Assembly: GCF_023898315.1 (NCBI RefSeq)
Contig: NC_064621.1
Span: forward strand, 533,655,383-533,719,382
Length of the DNA: 64,000 nucleotides
DNA from: Schistocerca nitens
Taxonomy: Eukaryota > Arthropoda > Insecta > Orthoptera > Acrididae
Direction of reading: 5' to 3'
Below, piece by piece: positions 55,648-64,000 of this stretch; the first letter of the stretch is position 1; each line of letters begins with the position of its first letter. The notes beneath the pieces are model-generated. The model was given only the letters and a program-made list of their open reading frames with translations. It was not told the origin of the DNA and did not search any database. The translations under genes were made by a program, and so were the position numbers.

Positions 55648-55814
55648 AATGGTTCAAATGGCTCTGAGCACTATGGGACTCAACTTCTGAGGTCATCAGT
55701 CCCCTAGAACTTAGAACTACTTAAACCTAACTAACCTAAGGTCATCACACACATCCATGCCCGAGGCAGGATTCGAACCTGCGACCGCAGCGGTCGCGCG
55801 GTTCCAGACTGGCG
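55648..55814 (-). mobile_element. 5'-truncated SINE (GCCGGCC family) in a TIR
   Basis: Reverse copy lacking the outer head. Perfect duplication GGAAGTGACA on both sides. Confidence 0.92.
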
Positions 55815-56399
55815 GAAGTGACAGTTTTATTCAAAGACAATAATTACATTGAAGTCAATGCGATTCGTGATGGTTCCCTGGACATTACAAATGGCGCGAC
55901 GTGCATCTCAGTAGGGTGTGTGATCACCATGGACGGCAATCCCATGCTGGCGACAAGGTTGAAACGTCCCCTTTGGAAAATTACTTTGCTGGTAAACCTC
56001 TTACTTATTTGTTTTTCAAACAGCTGAGCAATACTGAACGTATTCAGACATTTCTCTCTTTACTTATTCTGATCAACAGTAAACTGACACGCAATATTTT
56101 TTTTTATCGCAACGCAATCTGACTTTTAATAATCCCTACAAAAGAATGGCCCTGACTAACAATAACCTATACCTTTCATGAATCACTTACCTCACAAAAA
56201 TCTGTTACTCAAACTACTGCAATACAGCGAGCGCCAATACTGCCATCTAAATAAAAGATTCTAACTGAATGAAAGATTTTGATAGGGAGCAATAGTGTTC
56301 AATAGTCATAATATATATATGCTGTCTGATGTGGTCGCGTATCATCATCCATAGAAATGAAGTCAGGCCGGATGCACCGCTGGAAAGACGCACATAGGG

Positions 56400-57030
56400 A
56401 AGAGTAGTGTCACAATGAAAATGACTGGTGAGAGTACCGTATTCACAGAGCGCAGAGGCTGGACCATCGAGGAATCGGGTAGCGTGTTCTTCTCGTAGTG
56501 ATTCTGGACGTACCCTCATATGGCGAGAGTTGGGAACGCGCAATGAACCCAGGAACACTGTCGAGCATGATCAGTTTGTTTGTCGCAGTGTTATGGTGTG
56601 GGAGGCAGAAAGTTGCACGGACGTGCGGACCACTAAATCCGCGAAGGCGGTCAACATTATTGTGACACGGTACCCCTTCCACATGTGAGTCTTTTCATTT
56701 GGTCCTGACTTCTTGTTGGTGGATGACAAACAGAGCTGGTGGAGGAGCTCTTCGAACGAGAGAGAATTCGGCGAATGGACTGGCCTGCCCGTCCCCTGAT
56801 TTAAATTCCATCGAGCTTGTGTGGGATGCGTTGGGAAGACGTGTTGAAGCACGCCCACATGCACGACCATCGAGCAATTCCCGGCCGCGCTGAAGCAGGA
56901 TTGGAACGCTCTGCGACGACTCATTACCAACCTTGCGGCCACCGTGGCAGCACATTGCACAGCGAACATTGCCATTTGTGGTCATCACAGCGTACGTTAC
57001 CATTTGTGGTCATCACACGCTCTGTTAATA
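56400..57030 (+). pseudogene. Tc1 transposase fragment, decayed
   Basis: SDSGRTLIWRELGTRNEPRN, CRSVMVWEAES and FLLVDDKQS (second-aspartate region) lead to SPDLNSIELVWDALGRRVEA (about 56793-56850), where aspartate and glutamate are kept. The C-terminus follows in another frame (QDWNALRRLITNL). Frame changes separate all blocks. Near the end, the string CCATTTGTGGTCATCACA occurs twice 30 bases apart (56971 and 57001). It lies inside the long-TIR element but is of another Tc1 lineage. Confidence 0.68.
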
Positions 57031-57039
57031 ACCATATGC

Positions 57040-58185
57040 CACCATGCTGGATATGCCTCCACTTCACCTTTGGGTTAAGATGGAGGCTGCAGCTGGGGCA
57101 TACAGACTTAAAACTGGCCAAAACTGGGTCTCATTCGGATATCCAGAATCACACACTATCATAGTGAGTGAGGTAAATATAGGTATGGCTGGGGAAATGC
57201 CCGAACTGCTTCGACAAGCCTCACAACATAATAATTGGAAGTAGGGAGCAGTGGGAGAAAACAGTTCGACACTGTACGGGGGACATCGTTTGGTTCACCG
57301 ATGGGTCGAAAACAGATCAAGGCGTTGGAGCAGGGTTGTACGGGGTTCAGCCAATACTGGAGGGCAGCATCTCTCTAGGGAAACTGGCCTCTGTATTCCA
57401 AGCCGAAATTACTGCAATCAGGTCATATGTGGAGGAGAATATGAGTAGGTGCTACAATGACCGTAGCATCTACATCTATTCAGACAGCCAGGAAGCCCTG
57501 AAATCATTGGCAGCTCCTACAACAAGATCTAAGAAGCAATAGGGTGTACCTAGTGTGGGTGTCTGGCCACTCAGGGATCTGTGGCAATGAACAAGCCGTT
57601 AGATTGGCTAGGATGGGGGCAACAACATTTATTGGACCAGAACCTGTCTTGACAATCACCAACGCTACGATCAAATTAGAATTACGGAACTGGCTTAGGA
57701 AACAGCACGTAGGATATTGGACCAAGGTCCATAAACAAAAACATGGTAAGGTAATGATGCCCAAGCCATGTTTTAAAAGAAGCTCTATAATCCTGGGATT
57801 GAACAGGAAAAAGATCAAACTCATGACTGGACTGATGACCGGCCATGGCAACTTCAAAAAACACCTACGCACAATGGGTATAACGGAAGAGGACCCTAAC
57901 CGTAGGATCTGTGATGAGGGTGAAGAAACTGCATCACACCTAATCTTTGAATGCATGGCATTGGAGAGTAAAAGATACAGAATATTCGGGACAACTAGAT
58001 CTGAAGAAATTGTGTGGAACAAAAAACTGGCAGAGGGACTCCTTGCACTATTTAAGGGCACTGGTTGACTTTACTAGATATACAGGGAGCGATACCACAC
58101 AATAAACCTAGTTTCGGTGCGGGCAGTGAGGGTCAGACCTCAGCTGTTTTAGCTCTCCTGTTAAAATCAATCAGCCATATGCCGG
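57040..58185 (+). mobile_element. LINE 3' half with RNase H domain
   Basis: RNase H and C-terminal zinc-knuckle-like region plus 3' UTR, inserted within the long-TIR element. The RT proper is absent (5' truncation). An RNase H after the RT suggests the I, LOA or R1 group of LINEs. Confidence 0.75.
57060..58068 (+). pseudogene. RNase H domain of a LINE polyprotein, one frameshift
   Basis: VWFTDGSKTDQGVGAGLYGV (about 57288-57345) has the first aspartate, FQAEITAIRSYVEE the glutamate, and IYSDSQEALKSL the second aspartate. A frameshift near 57535 leads to VYLVWVSGHSGICGNEQAVR. The open frame then continues 174 codons to TGA at 58066-58068, including RRICDEGEETASHLIFECMA, a Cys/His cluster typical of the C-terminus of such LINEs. 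The domain would degrade the RNA strand after reverse transcription. Frames upstream of 57280 are broken. Confidence 0.8.
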
Positions 58186-58426
58186 CTATTGTAATGTCCA
58201 GGGAACCTTCTTAAATCCAGGTGACGAGGATAATTATTGTCTTTGAATAAAACTGACGTTTGTGTTCGTCTCATTGCGTATTTCCTTCAGTTACTTTCTG
58301 TACTACACTGTAGCAGTTATTTCCTTGCATGGTCCAACTTTCATTGAGCAACGTCACTTAGCTGTGCGAAATAACGCGAAAGTTACTTTCGTCCTCAGGT
58401 TTTGCGCACTGGTGTAATGAAAATAG

Positions 58427-58612
58427 GTTCAAATGGCTCTAAGCACTAAGGGACTTAACATCTGAGGTCGTCAGTCCCCTAGACTTAGAACTACTTAAAC
58501 ATAACCAACCTAACGACAGAACACACACATCCATGCCCGAGGCAGGATTCGAACCTGCGACCGTATCAGCAGCGCGGTTCCGTACTGAAGCGCCTACAAC
58601 CACTCGGTCCGG
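58427..58612 (-). mobile_element. SINE, class-II tRNA head (GCCGGCC family), worn head
   Basis: Reverse copy with the full body. The head ends CACTCGGTCCGGCA with a small deletion. Confidence 0.88.
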
Positions 58613-58617
58613 CAACC

Positions 58618-58732
58618 ATCCACAGACTGACCGGCACACCGGACCTCGACACTAAAGCACCGGGCGGATTCGTGTCGGGGACCGGCACGCCTTCCCGCTC
58701 GGGAAGCAGCGCTATAGACCGCACGGGAAAAT
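58618..58732 (-). repeat. tRNA-like GC-rich fragment
   Basis: GTCGGGGACCGGCACGCCTT and AGCGCTATAGACCGCACGGG resemble the head of another SINE in reverse. The body is absent or unrecognised. Confidence 0.4.
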
Positions 58733-59429
58733 AGGAAAACTATAATAAATGCCTAATTGCAAATAAATTTTAGTATACATTGGAATGACAAACTATTTCT
58801 GTGTGGCTCTGCAAGTTCGGACTACAAGCATACGTACTTAAAATTATATCAGCCACAGATAAACTAGAAAATATTCTCGCCCTTCCTAACGTACGAACAT
58901 CGAATTACATTTCATGTATACCATTTCAAAAAAACAGTGATCATATATATCGTTTCCTTTATAGCTACGTGACCTTCAGTTCATTACAAATATTTACAGC
59001 TACTTTGTTTATAGTGAAACAGTTTATTTTATGAAATAAAACAAATTTTACATGTTTATTTTTGTCCGAATGAGCGTAGTTCTGTTAAAATTTTGGTCTG
59101 ATACTTTATTTATTTATTTCATTTGTTTATTTATTTTATTTGAGATACATATTCCATAGATTCAGTACGGCGTGATTACGCATGGATGTGGAACGAGTCA
59201 AAGCAGATACAATATAGATATCATACAATACCATACATACTGGTATATTACACATAGTAGATGAATGATTCAAAACTGTTACAATACAATAATAAAACAG
59301 AGATAATAAACAATACAATACAAAAGTACAATAGTGATAAAAAACAGTACAGATACAATGACAAAGGAAATAATCTGAATTACTACTCAAATTATTTATC
59401 TCTGCTGAAGAATTCATCTAAAGAGTAGA

Positions 59430-60440
59430 AACATTTTTCCAGTAGGAATTCCTTTCGCTGTTTTTTTATAGCGTTTTATTTTCTTTTAGACATTTTATAT
59501 TACTCGGGAGTGCGTTAAAGATTTTTGTACTTGCGTATTTTACCCTTTTTTCTACTAGAGAGAGGTTTTTCCGTTCACAGTGCATATCACCTTTCAGTCT
59601 TGTGTTATAATGATGGTACGCCTCATTGGTTTCATATTCAGAGGAAGTGAGAAGTGTGAAAGCCATGAGTGAGAGGTGATACTGTGAGGTAGTGGTTAAT
59701 ATACCTAACTGTTTAGAAAGATTGCGACATGAGGTTCTTGGAGGAACACTACATATAATTCGGACTACTTTTTTCTGGCTTACAAAAATATTTTCTGAAA
59801 GTGATGAGTTGCCCTAAAAGATTATTCCATAGTACATCACTGAAGGAAAGTAGCCAAAATATGCAGACTTTGATACGTTGGTGTTTCCAGTTTTGGAGAT
59901 TATTTGGATGGCAAATCTTGCTGAGCTATGCTTTTTTAGTGTTTGCTGTATGTGGAGTTCCAAGTTGAGCCGGTTATCTATGTGAACTCCTAGGAACTCT
60001 GTGGTTCAAAAATCAAATGGCTCTGAGCACTATGGGACTTAACATCTGAGGTCATCAGTCCCCTAGAACTTAGAACTACTTAAACCTAACTAACCTAAGG
60101 ACATCACACACATCCATGCCCGAGGCCGGATTCGAACCTGCGACCGTAGCGGTCGCGTGGCACCACACTGAAGCGCCTAGAACCGCTCGGCCACACCGGC
60201 CGGCGGAACTTTGTGCACTGATTGCTCTGTAACTGTTGGCTCTCGTGTGCAGTGTTAATCTCTTCTGGGCTTATGTAACTGGATTGGAACTGCATGTGAT
60301 TTGTTTTACTGTGGTTTGTTGCTGGAGAATTTGCTGTGAACCAGTTCAGAACATTTGCAAGTGCTTGGTTGGCATTTAACTCTTCGAAATACGAAAGCCA
60401 TATTTCTAACTCGCGCCAAGAGTTCTCACGGTACAACGCC
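59430..60440 (-). pseudogene. LINE reverse transcriptase C-terminal part
   Basis: The RT segment after the catalytic box reads NQALANVLNWFTANSPATNH (60375-60316). Beyond the SINE, QQTLKKHSSARFAIQIISKT and NTNVSKSAYFGYFPSVMYYG (59950-59830) follow, then HHYNTRLKGDMHCERKNLSL and KRVKYASTKIFNALPSNIKC (59610-59485). The catalytic FADD box itself would be upstream and is missing. Stops occur within the middle block. The SINE at 60007-60205 lies between two coding blocks, so it came later. Confidence 0.75.
60007..60205 (-). mobile_element. SINE, class-II tRNA head (GCCGGCC family), in LINE
   Basis: Full-length reverse copy ending CACACCGGCCGGC. Flanks GGAACTCTGTG and GGAACTTTGTG are the target duplication. 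Confidence 0.92.
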
Positions 60441-60561
60441 TCTACTGTTCAATTTTGAGAGTGCCCATCTCTCCACTGCGTGAGTCTGCGTTACATTAAG
60501 GTAAAAAAAGAAAAGAATAAAGAAAAAAAAACAGAGTATCATTAGATTGTCATCTTACATA

Positions 60562-61336
60562 CACTGGCGCCCAAAATTAAAGCAACAAACCGCTATTTCC
60601 CCGTGCTGCGTCTACTTCACGATATAATCATACAAACTGCCAACGGATGTTCGTACGATCGTATTCTGCACGGAAGATGGCATTCCTGTCAACGGAAAAG
60701 CACGCCAACAATGACGTCAGGGCATCTAACAAACGGACTAGTGTTTGCCGGGTAGTCCCACATCCACACTCGCTGTGTATACAGTCACAGACGGCACAGG
60801 GAAAACGTCTACCAGACTCTTTGCGATCGAGGACCATGGGAAGGACAGTCGCAAATTCATGTGGCCCAATTGCTTATCGTGAATCATGCTGTTGTATCTC
60901 GGATGCGGCGACAGTTTATAGAAACCGACACAGTATCCCAAGGTCCAGGGCAGGGCCGACCACAGGGGACATCAGAAAGAGAGCACCGTTATTTGGCTGT
61001 AAGGGCAGGACGGTACCGCCTTAATACTGCGTAGCAACTGGCATCTGACCTCGCAGCATCCACTGGACGTGTGTATGGAGGCAAACGGTGCAGAGAATGT
61101 TATGAGAGACTGGCCAATATTGTCGGAGACCTGCTGTATATGTGCCTCTGATGCGTCTTCGCAGAAGGAAACGTCTGGAGTGAAGTCGTCAACATGCCAC
61201 CTGGATAGTTGAACAGTGGGCCAATGTTCTTTTCACAGATGAGTCCCGATTTGATCTGGAGAGTGATTCTCGACAGATGCGCATCCGAAGGGAATATGGA
61301 ACACGATTTCGTGTCCCGAATATTGTGGTAAGAGAT
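60562..61336 (+). mobile_element. 5' half of a Tc1-like element
   Basis: Left TIR CACTGGCGCCCAAAATTAAA preceded by TA (60560-60561). No right TIR; similarity ends where a SINE begins at 61337. Confidence 0.8.
60830..61336 (+). pseudogene. Tc1 transposase N-terminal half
   Basis: No long frame, but VAQLLIVNHAVVSRMRRQFI (60863-60922) is the helix-turn-helix region. MRLRRRKRLEWSRQHATWIV and EQWANVLFTDESRFDLES (61150-61265) carry the first catalytic aspartate, and IRREYGTRFRVPNIVVRDGN ends the copy. Domains with D2 and E are missing. Frame changes occur near 60960-61150. Confidence 0.75.
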
Positions 61337-61535
61337 GGAAATGGTTCGAATAGCTCTAAGCACTATGGGACTTAACATCTGAGGTCATGAGTCCTCTAGA
61401 CTTAGAGCTACTCAAACCTAACTAACCTAAGGACATCACACACATCCATGCCCGAGGCAGGATTCGAACCTGCGACCGTAGCAGTCGCGTGGTTCCGGAC
61501 TGAAGGGCCTAGAACCGCTCGCCCACACCGGGCGG
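61337..61535 (-). mobile_element. SINE, class-II tRNA head (GCCGGCC family)
   Basis: Reverse copy, full body, head ending CACACCGGGCGGC. It separates the Tc1 half from a LINE C-terminal scrap. Confidence 0.9.
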
Positions 61536-61640
61536 CTGGAGGGTAAAAATCGCAGAGGGAGACCAAGTGATGAATACAATGAGCAGATTAAGGATGTAGG
61601 TTGCAGTAGTTACTTGGAGATGAGTCCATGACATAGAAGG
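61536..61640 (+). pseudogene. LINE C-terminal scrap (same lineage as 50.9 kb)
   Basis: LEGKNRRGRPSDEYNEQIKD is followed by VGCSSYLEM in one frame, equivalent to the last residues of the endonuclease/RT LINE at 50906-51080. Only about 100 bp remain. Confidence 0.7.
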
Positions 61641-62320
61641 AAACTAACAAGAGAAACTAATGGCTCCATCACACACGGCATACCCATTGACTTTGCACAA
61701 ACTGCTTCCTGATGAGGAACTCAGCATGTTGTCAATGGCTTCGTAACGCCACTAGCTTCACATTCTGAGTTTAGCTTTTCAACAAAATGGTTCAAATGGC
61801 TCTGAGCACTATGGGACTCAACTGCTGTGGTCATAAGTCAGCTTTTCAACAGAAGCTGCATATTTTGCCGTACGTATGTCCCTTCATCTGTTGTAACACG
61901 TATCATCTGAGAGGCAGCCTCAGCTGTTGCACCACGCAAGGAAGTCAGTTCCGCTAGTTCTTGAGTTACTGCAAAGTCTATGTTAATACCTCTAAAAAAC
62001 AACTGGACGTGAACAGTACGAGCGACGTCTGTAGTTTCGTCCAGGTACTGAGTATTAAGCAAACATAGATGTCGTTTTTGGTAACTGATTTCATAAACTA
62101 CAAACAATAAGTTCAGTTCCATCCACCATTACTGAAATAGTAACTACTTTACATTGTTCGATTTTGTCAAGAAAGTTCTTCAACTGTAATTAAAATACAC
62201 ATCTTTGTGTAATCACCGTCAGGAAATGGTTTGCCTTGTTTGGCGATTTCTTTGGCGACTCCTAAACTTACTTTCGTAGTGGCTTCGCTTTCCTGAAGAC
62301 TTTTTCTAAAAATGTTTTGT
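61640..62320 (-). pseudogene. hAT transposase fragment (ZBED5/GTF2IRD2-type), with SINE scrap
   Basis: Minus-strand blocks in order are QESEATTKVSLGVAKEIAKQ with GKPFPDGDYTK (62310-62200), YLDETTDVARTVHVQLFFRG (62061-62002) and INIDFAVTQELAELTSLRGA. Beyond the 55-bp SINE insertion, HQEAVCAKSMGMPCVMEPLV (61735-61675) follows. These match, from memory, the catalytic half of hAT transposases related to ZBED5 and the transposase-derived part of GTF2IRD2, where LDExTD carries the first aspartate (here intact). Stops and frame changes separate the blocks. The zinc-finger N-terminus and the C-terminal dimerisation region are absent. Confidence 0.72.
61785..61839 (-). mobile_element. 55-bp retroposed SINE end in hAT fragment
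   Basis: Only the tail and adjoining body (AATGGTTCAAATGGCTCTG) are present, bounded by perfect 12-bp repeats AGCTTTTCAACA at 61773-61784 and 61840-61851. Confidence 0.92.
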
Positions 62321-62324
62321 TAAA

Positions 62325-62955
62325 AACAAAATCCACGTTTCGAAGTTTTGAGTTCATGTTTACTTACTTTGTCGTTGAATTTAGCGCACTGGGCTTTATG
62401 CTTTTTATCGTAGAGGCGACAACACTGTATTCCTTAGGAACAGCAGTAACTTCGGTATACTCCAGCGTGTTCGTCGCCACAAAAATACAAACGAGCTTCT
62501 CCTCCTCCAAGACGAGACAAGGCCTCGCACAAGTTTGCGAAACCGAGAGGAGAGTTCATAACTTCATTCGACTGTTCTTCCAACCTACAGCCCGAATCTC
62601 GCACTTTCTGACTTCCACCTGCCTGGCCCAATGAAGCATGCACTCCGCGGGAAGCAGTACATGGATTCACAGCGAGACGTTGGCTCCGGCGTCGACCAGT
62701 AAAGTGGGACCAAGCGGGCATACAGGCCCTCACGGTGAGGTGGCGTAAGGCCATCTCATTGAACGGAGATTATGATAAAAAAAGGGTTTTGTAGCCAAAA
62801 GAGTGGGGAATAATATGGTGTATTGTAATCCTGAATAAAACAACCCGCTTCCAGAAAAAGATGTTGCATTACGTACTAAACGTCCCTCGTACAACGATTC
62901 ACTGCCCCCACCAAGAATCGTTCTCGTTGTTCGTCTTTCACCCTACTTTTAATGC
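62325..62955. other. Unassigned sequence
   Basis: Frames of about 105 codons on both strands (62317-62634 and 62754-62434) have no recognisable motif. GCATGCA-type CpG-rich segment near 62640-62760. Confidence 0.4.
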
Positions 62956-63117
62956 TTTATTTATTTATTTATTTATTTAACCTGATCAGATTAGGGCCAT
63001 CAGGCCCTCTCTTACATCGGACCAGTGTTCCACACATGCAGTATTTCACACATCAGAGTTACCTCATGACAATAGTTTAAATGAGAAAATTAGATTACTC
63101 TACTGACAATATGAATA

Positions 63118-63477
63118 AAGAGTAGTGACTAAGACCTAATAAAGTAAATGCGGTAGTATTTTTACAACAGATGCTATACATACAGATTATGATAAAAGCA
63201 ATAATAATAACAGTAAAAAAAAGTCAAATAATAATGATAAACATGACTAAGACCTAATAAAGGAAATGCTGGCAGTATTTTACAACAGGTGCTATACATA
63301 CAGATTATGATAAAAGCAATAATAATAACAGTAAAAAAAAGTCAAATAATAATGATAGACATGACTAAGACCTAATAAAGTAAATGCTGGCAGTATTTTA
63401 CAACAGGTGCTATACATACAGATCATGAAAAAAGCAATAATAATAACAGTAAAAAAATCAAATAATAATGATAAACA
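63118..63477 (-). repeat. Three tandem copies of a ~118-bp unit in a LINE 3' UTR
   Basis: Units start GACTAAGACCTAATAAAG near 63127, 63246 and 63364 and contain GCTATACATACAGATTATGA. They differ by a few substitutions and one or two bases in the A tract. Confidence 0.9.
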
Positions 63478-63649
63478 TGAGAAAAATTGGCAATAGTAAT
63501 GAAAATTTGTGCAGATGTACATTAATATCTTGGTGTGTAAAGTAGATGTTTACTAGTGTAGCGAGTTTTGGGGAAGGGAGATTTAAGGAGGGGGAAAGAG
63601 GGAAGTAATGAGGTGAAGTGCATTCATGTACAGAGGAAAGAGGAAGGCA

Positions 63650-64000
63650 TTACTGTTGCTTAAGTAGATACGTCATTAACTGTTTTTTGAAGCCGGACAT
63701 GTTTTTAAGTTCTCTAACATAACGAGGGACGTTATTCCATAGTCGGGTTCCTGCTACTGTAAAGGACTTGGAGAAGGTGACTGAGCGATGCAGTGGAACA
63801 GAGAGAATTTTATTATAATGGGAACGTGTGTTTCTGTCATGTTGTTCCGACATGAGCGTTAGGGTGGAGGAGAGATATGAGGGACAGTGTACATTTATAA
63901 GGCAGTAGATGACACAGAGTGTATGGAAATCTCTGCGTTTGTCTGCACGCAGCAAGGACAATTTTGCATATGCTGGTGAAATGTGATCAAAAAGTCGAAC
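63650..64000 (-). pseudogene. LINE reverse transcriptase C-terminus, partial
   Basis: The 103-codon open minus frame ends at 63650 and reads HDRNTRSHYNKILSVPLHRS and FTVAGTRLWNNVPRYVRELK, a signature C-terminal block of jockey/CR1-type LINE proteins (NTR near a SFTxxGxRLWNxLP block). The RT core would lie to the right of the window. The shown part has no stop, so whether this copy is intact cannot be judged here. It differs from the LINE C-terminus at 59.5 kb. Confidence 0.78.

Larger units (their letters stand above)
55286..58414. mobile_element. Long-TIR Tc1-like element packed with insertions
   Basis: Left CACTGGTGCGCAAAACTTAA and right (reverse complement CACTGGTGCGCAAAACCTGA) are termini. 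Inverted similarity continues for about 225 bp: left pieces 55286-55318, 55528-55647 and 55815-55890 match 58187-58414. The two gaps in the left arm are SINEs. TA follows the right end; the left flank is TG. The element's own transposase was not identified. Confidence 0.8.
59110..60440 (-). mobile_element. LINE RT C-terminus and 3' UTR, split by a SINE
   Basis: Coding blocks on minus, from WFTANSPATNHSKTNHMQFQ (60350-60290) across the SINE to a C-terminus at about 59470-59666, then an AT-rich 3' UTR with TTTATTTATTT on plus at 59107. Same lineage as the fragment at 25190. Confidence 0.75.
62957..64000 (-). mobile_element. LINE 3' end, running off the window
   Basis: (TTTA)n at 62955-62981 on plus is the tail. 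The 3' UTR with GATCAGATTAGGGCCATCAG follows and contains a tandem array. Coding sequence begins at 63650 on minus. Confidence 0.8.

Noticed and set aside
63118..63477. CRISPR-like array
   Set aside because: Three direct 118-bp units without spacers in a LINE 3' UTR of a eukaryotic genome.

Overview
The window looks like gene-poor nuclear DNA of a large insect genome, most likely an orthopteran (locust or grasshopper). It is AT-rich and crowded with tRNA-headed SINEs whose body I recognise from memory as typical of Schistocerca-type genomes. It also holds many Tc1/mariner elements, several LINE lineages, and hAT, PIF/Harbinger and Polinton remains. I found no convincing host protein-coding gene, no functional rRNA or tRNA gene and no CRISPR array. 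Almost every long reading frame is a transposase, a reverse transcriptase or a shadow of one.

Layout. 1-4.1 kb is a decayed Polinton/Maverick (adintovirus-like) segment: an uncharacterised lysine-rich protein and a packaging ATPase on the minus strand, then a penton-like minor capsid protein and a double-jelly-roll major capsid protein on the plus strand, the last split by a SINE. 4.3-8.8 kb has a long-TIR mariner-like element inside an older repeat, a SINE inside a SINE, further SINEs and a TA-flanked MITE. 10.6-12.2 kb is a complete DD41D (rosa-like) element with two nonsense codons. 12.6-18.2 kb has SINEs, a PIF/Harbinger fragment and a Tc1 element. 19.3-20.8 kb is another Tc1. 24.0-27.1 kb is a mosaic of Tc1 and two LINEs.

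29.28-32.17 kb is a Tc1 element carrying a SINE and a nearly intact mariner (one homopolymer frameshift). 33.4-35.7 kb holds LINE ends and a LINE with an intact FADD box. 35.9-38.4 kb is a mariner cut by an 886-bp inverted-repeat element with tRNA-like arms and by a LINE 3' end. 39-41 kb has tRNA-like inverted repeats and a SINE with an expanded AC tract. 41.1-46.5 kb is largely unassigned. 46.5-50.7 kb has LINE ends, a tRNA-like palindrome and SINEs.

50.9-55 kb is a long endonuclease/RT LINE lacking its catalytic RT box, interrupted by a Tc1 element with an uninterrupted transposase frame (the best-preserved gene in the window); a 223-bp tandem duplication copied the first bases of that Tc1 end. 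55.3-58.4 kb is a long-TIR Tc1 element stuffed with SINEs, another Tc1 and an RNase H-bearing LINE. 59-64 kb has LINE ends, a Tc1 half, a hAT fragment and SINEs.

The genes do not form a host pathway. What the window records is an order of insertions, readable from target-site duplications and interruptions, plus tRNA-derived modules reused in SINEs and inside terminal inverted repeats. All family names rest on motif recognition from memory; no database search was possible.
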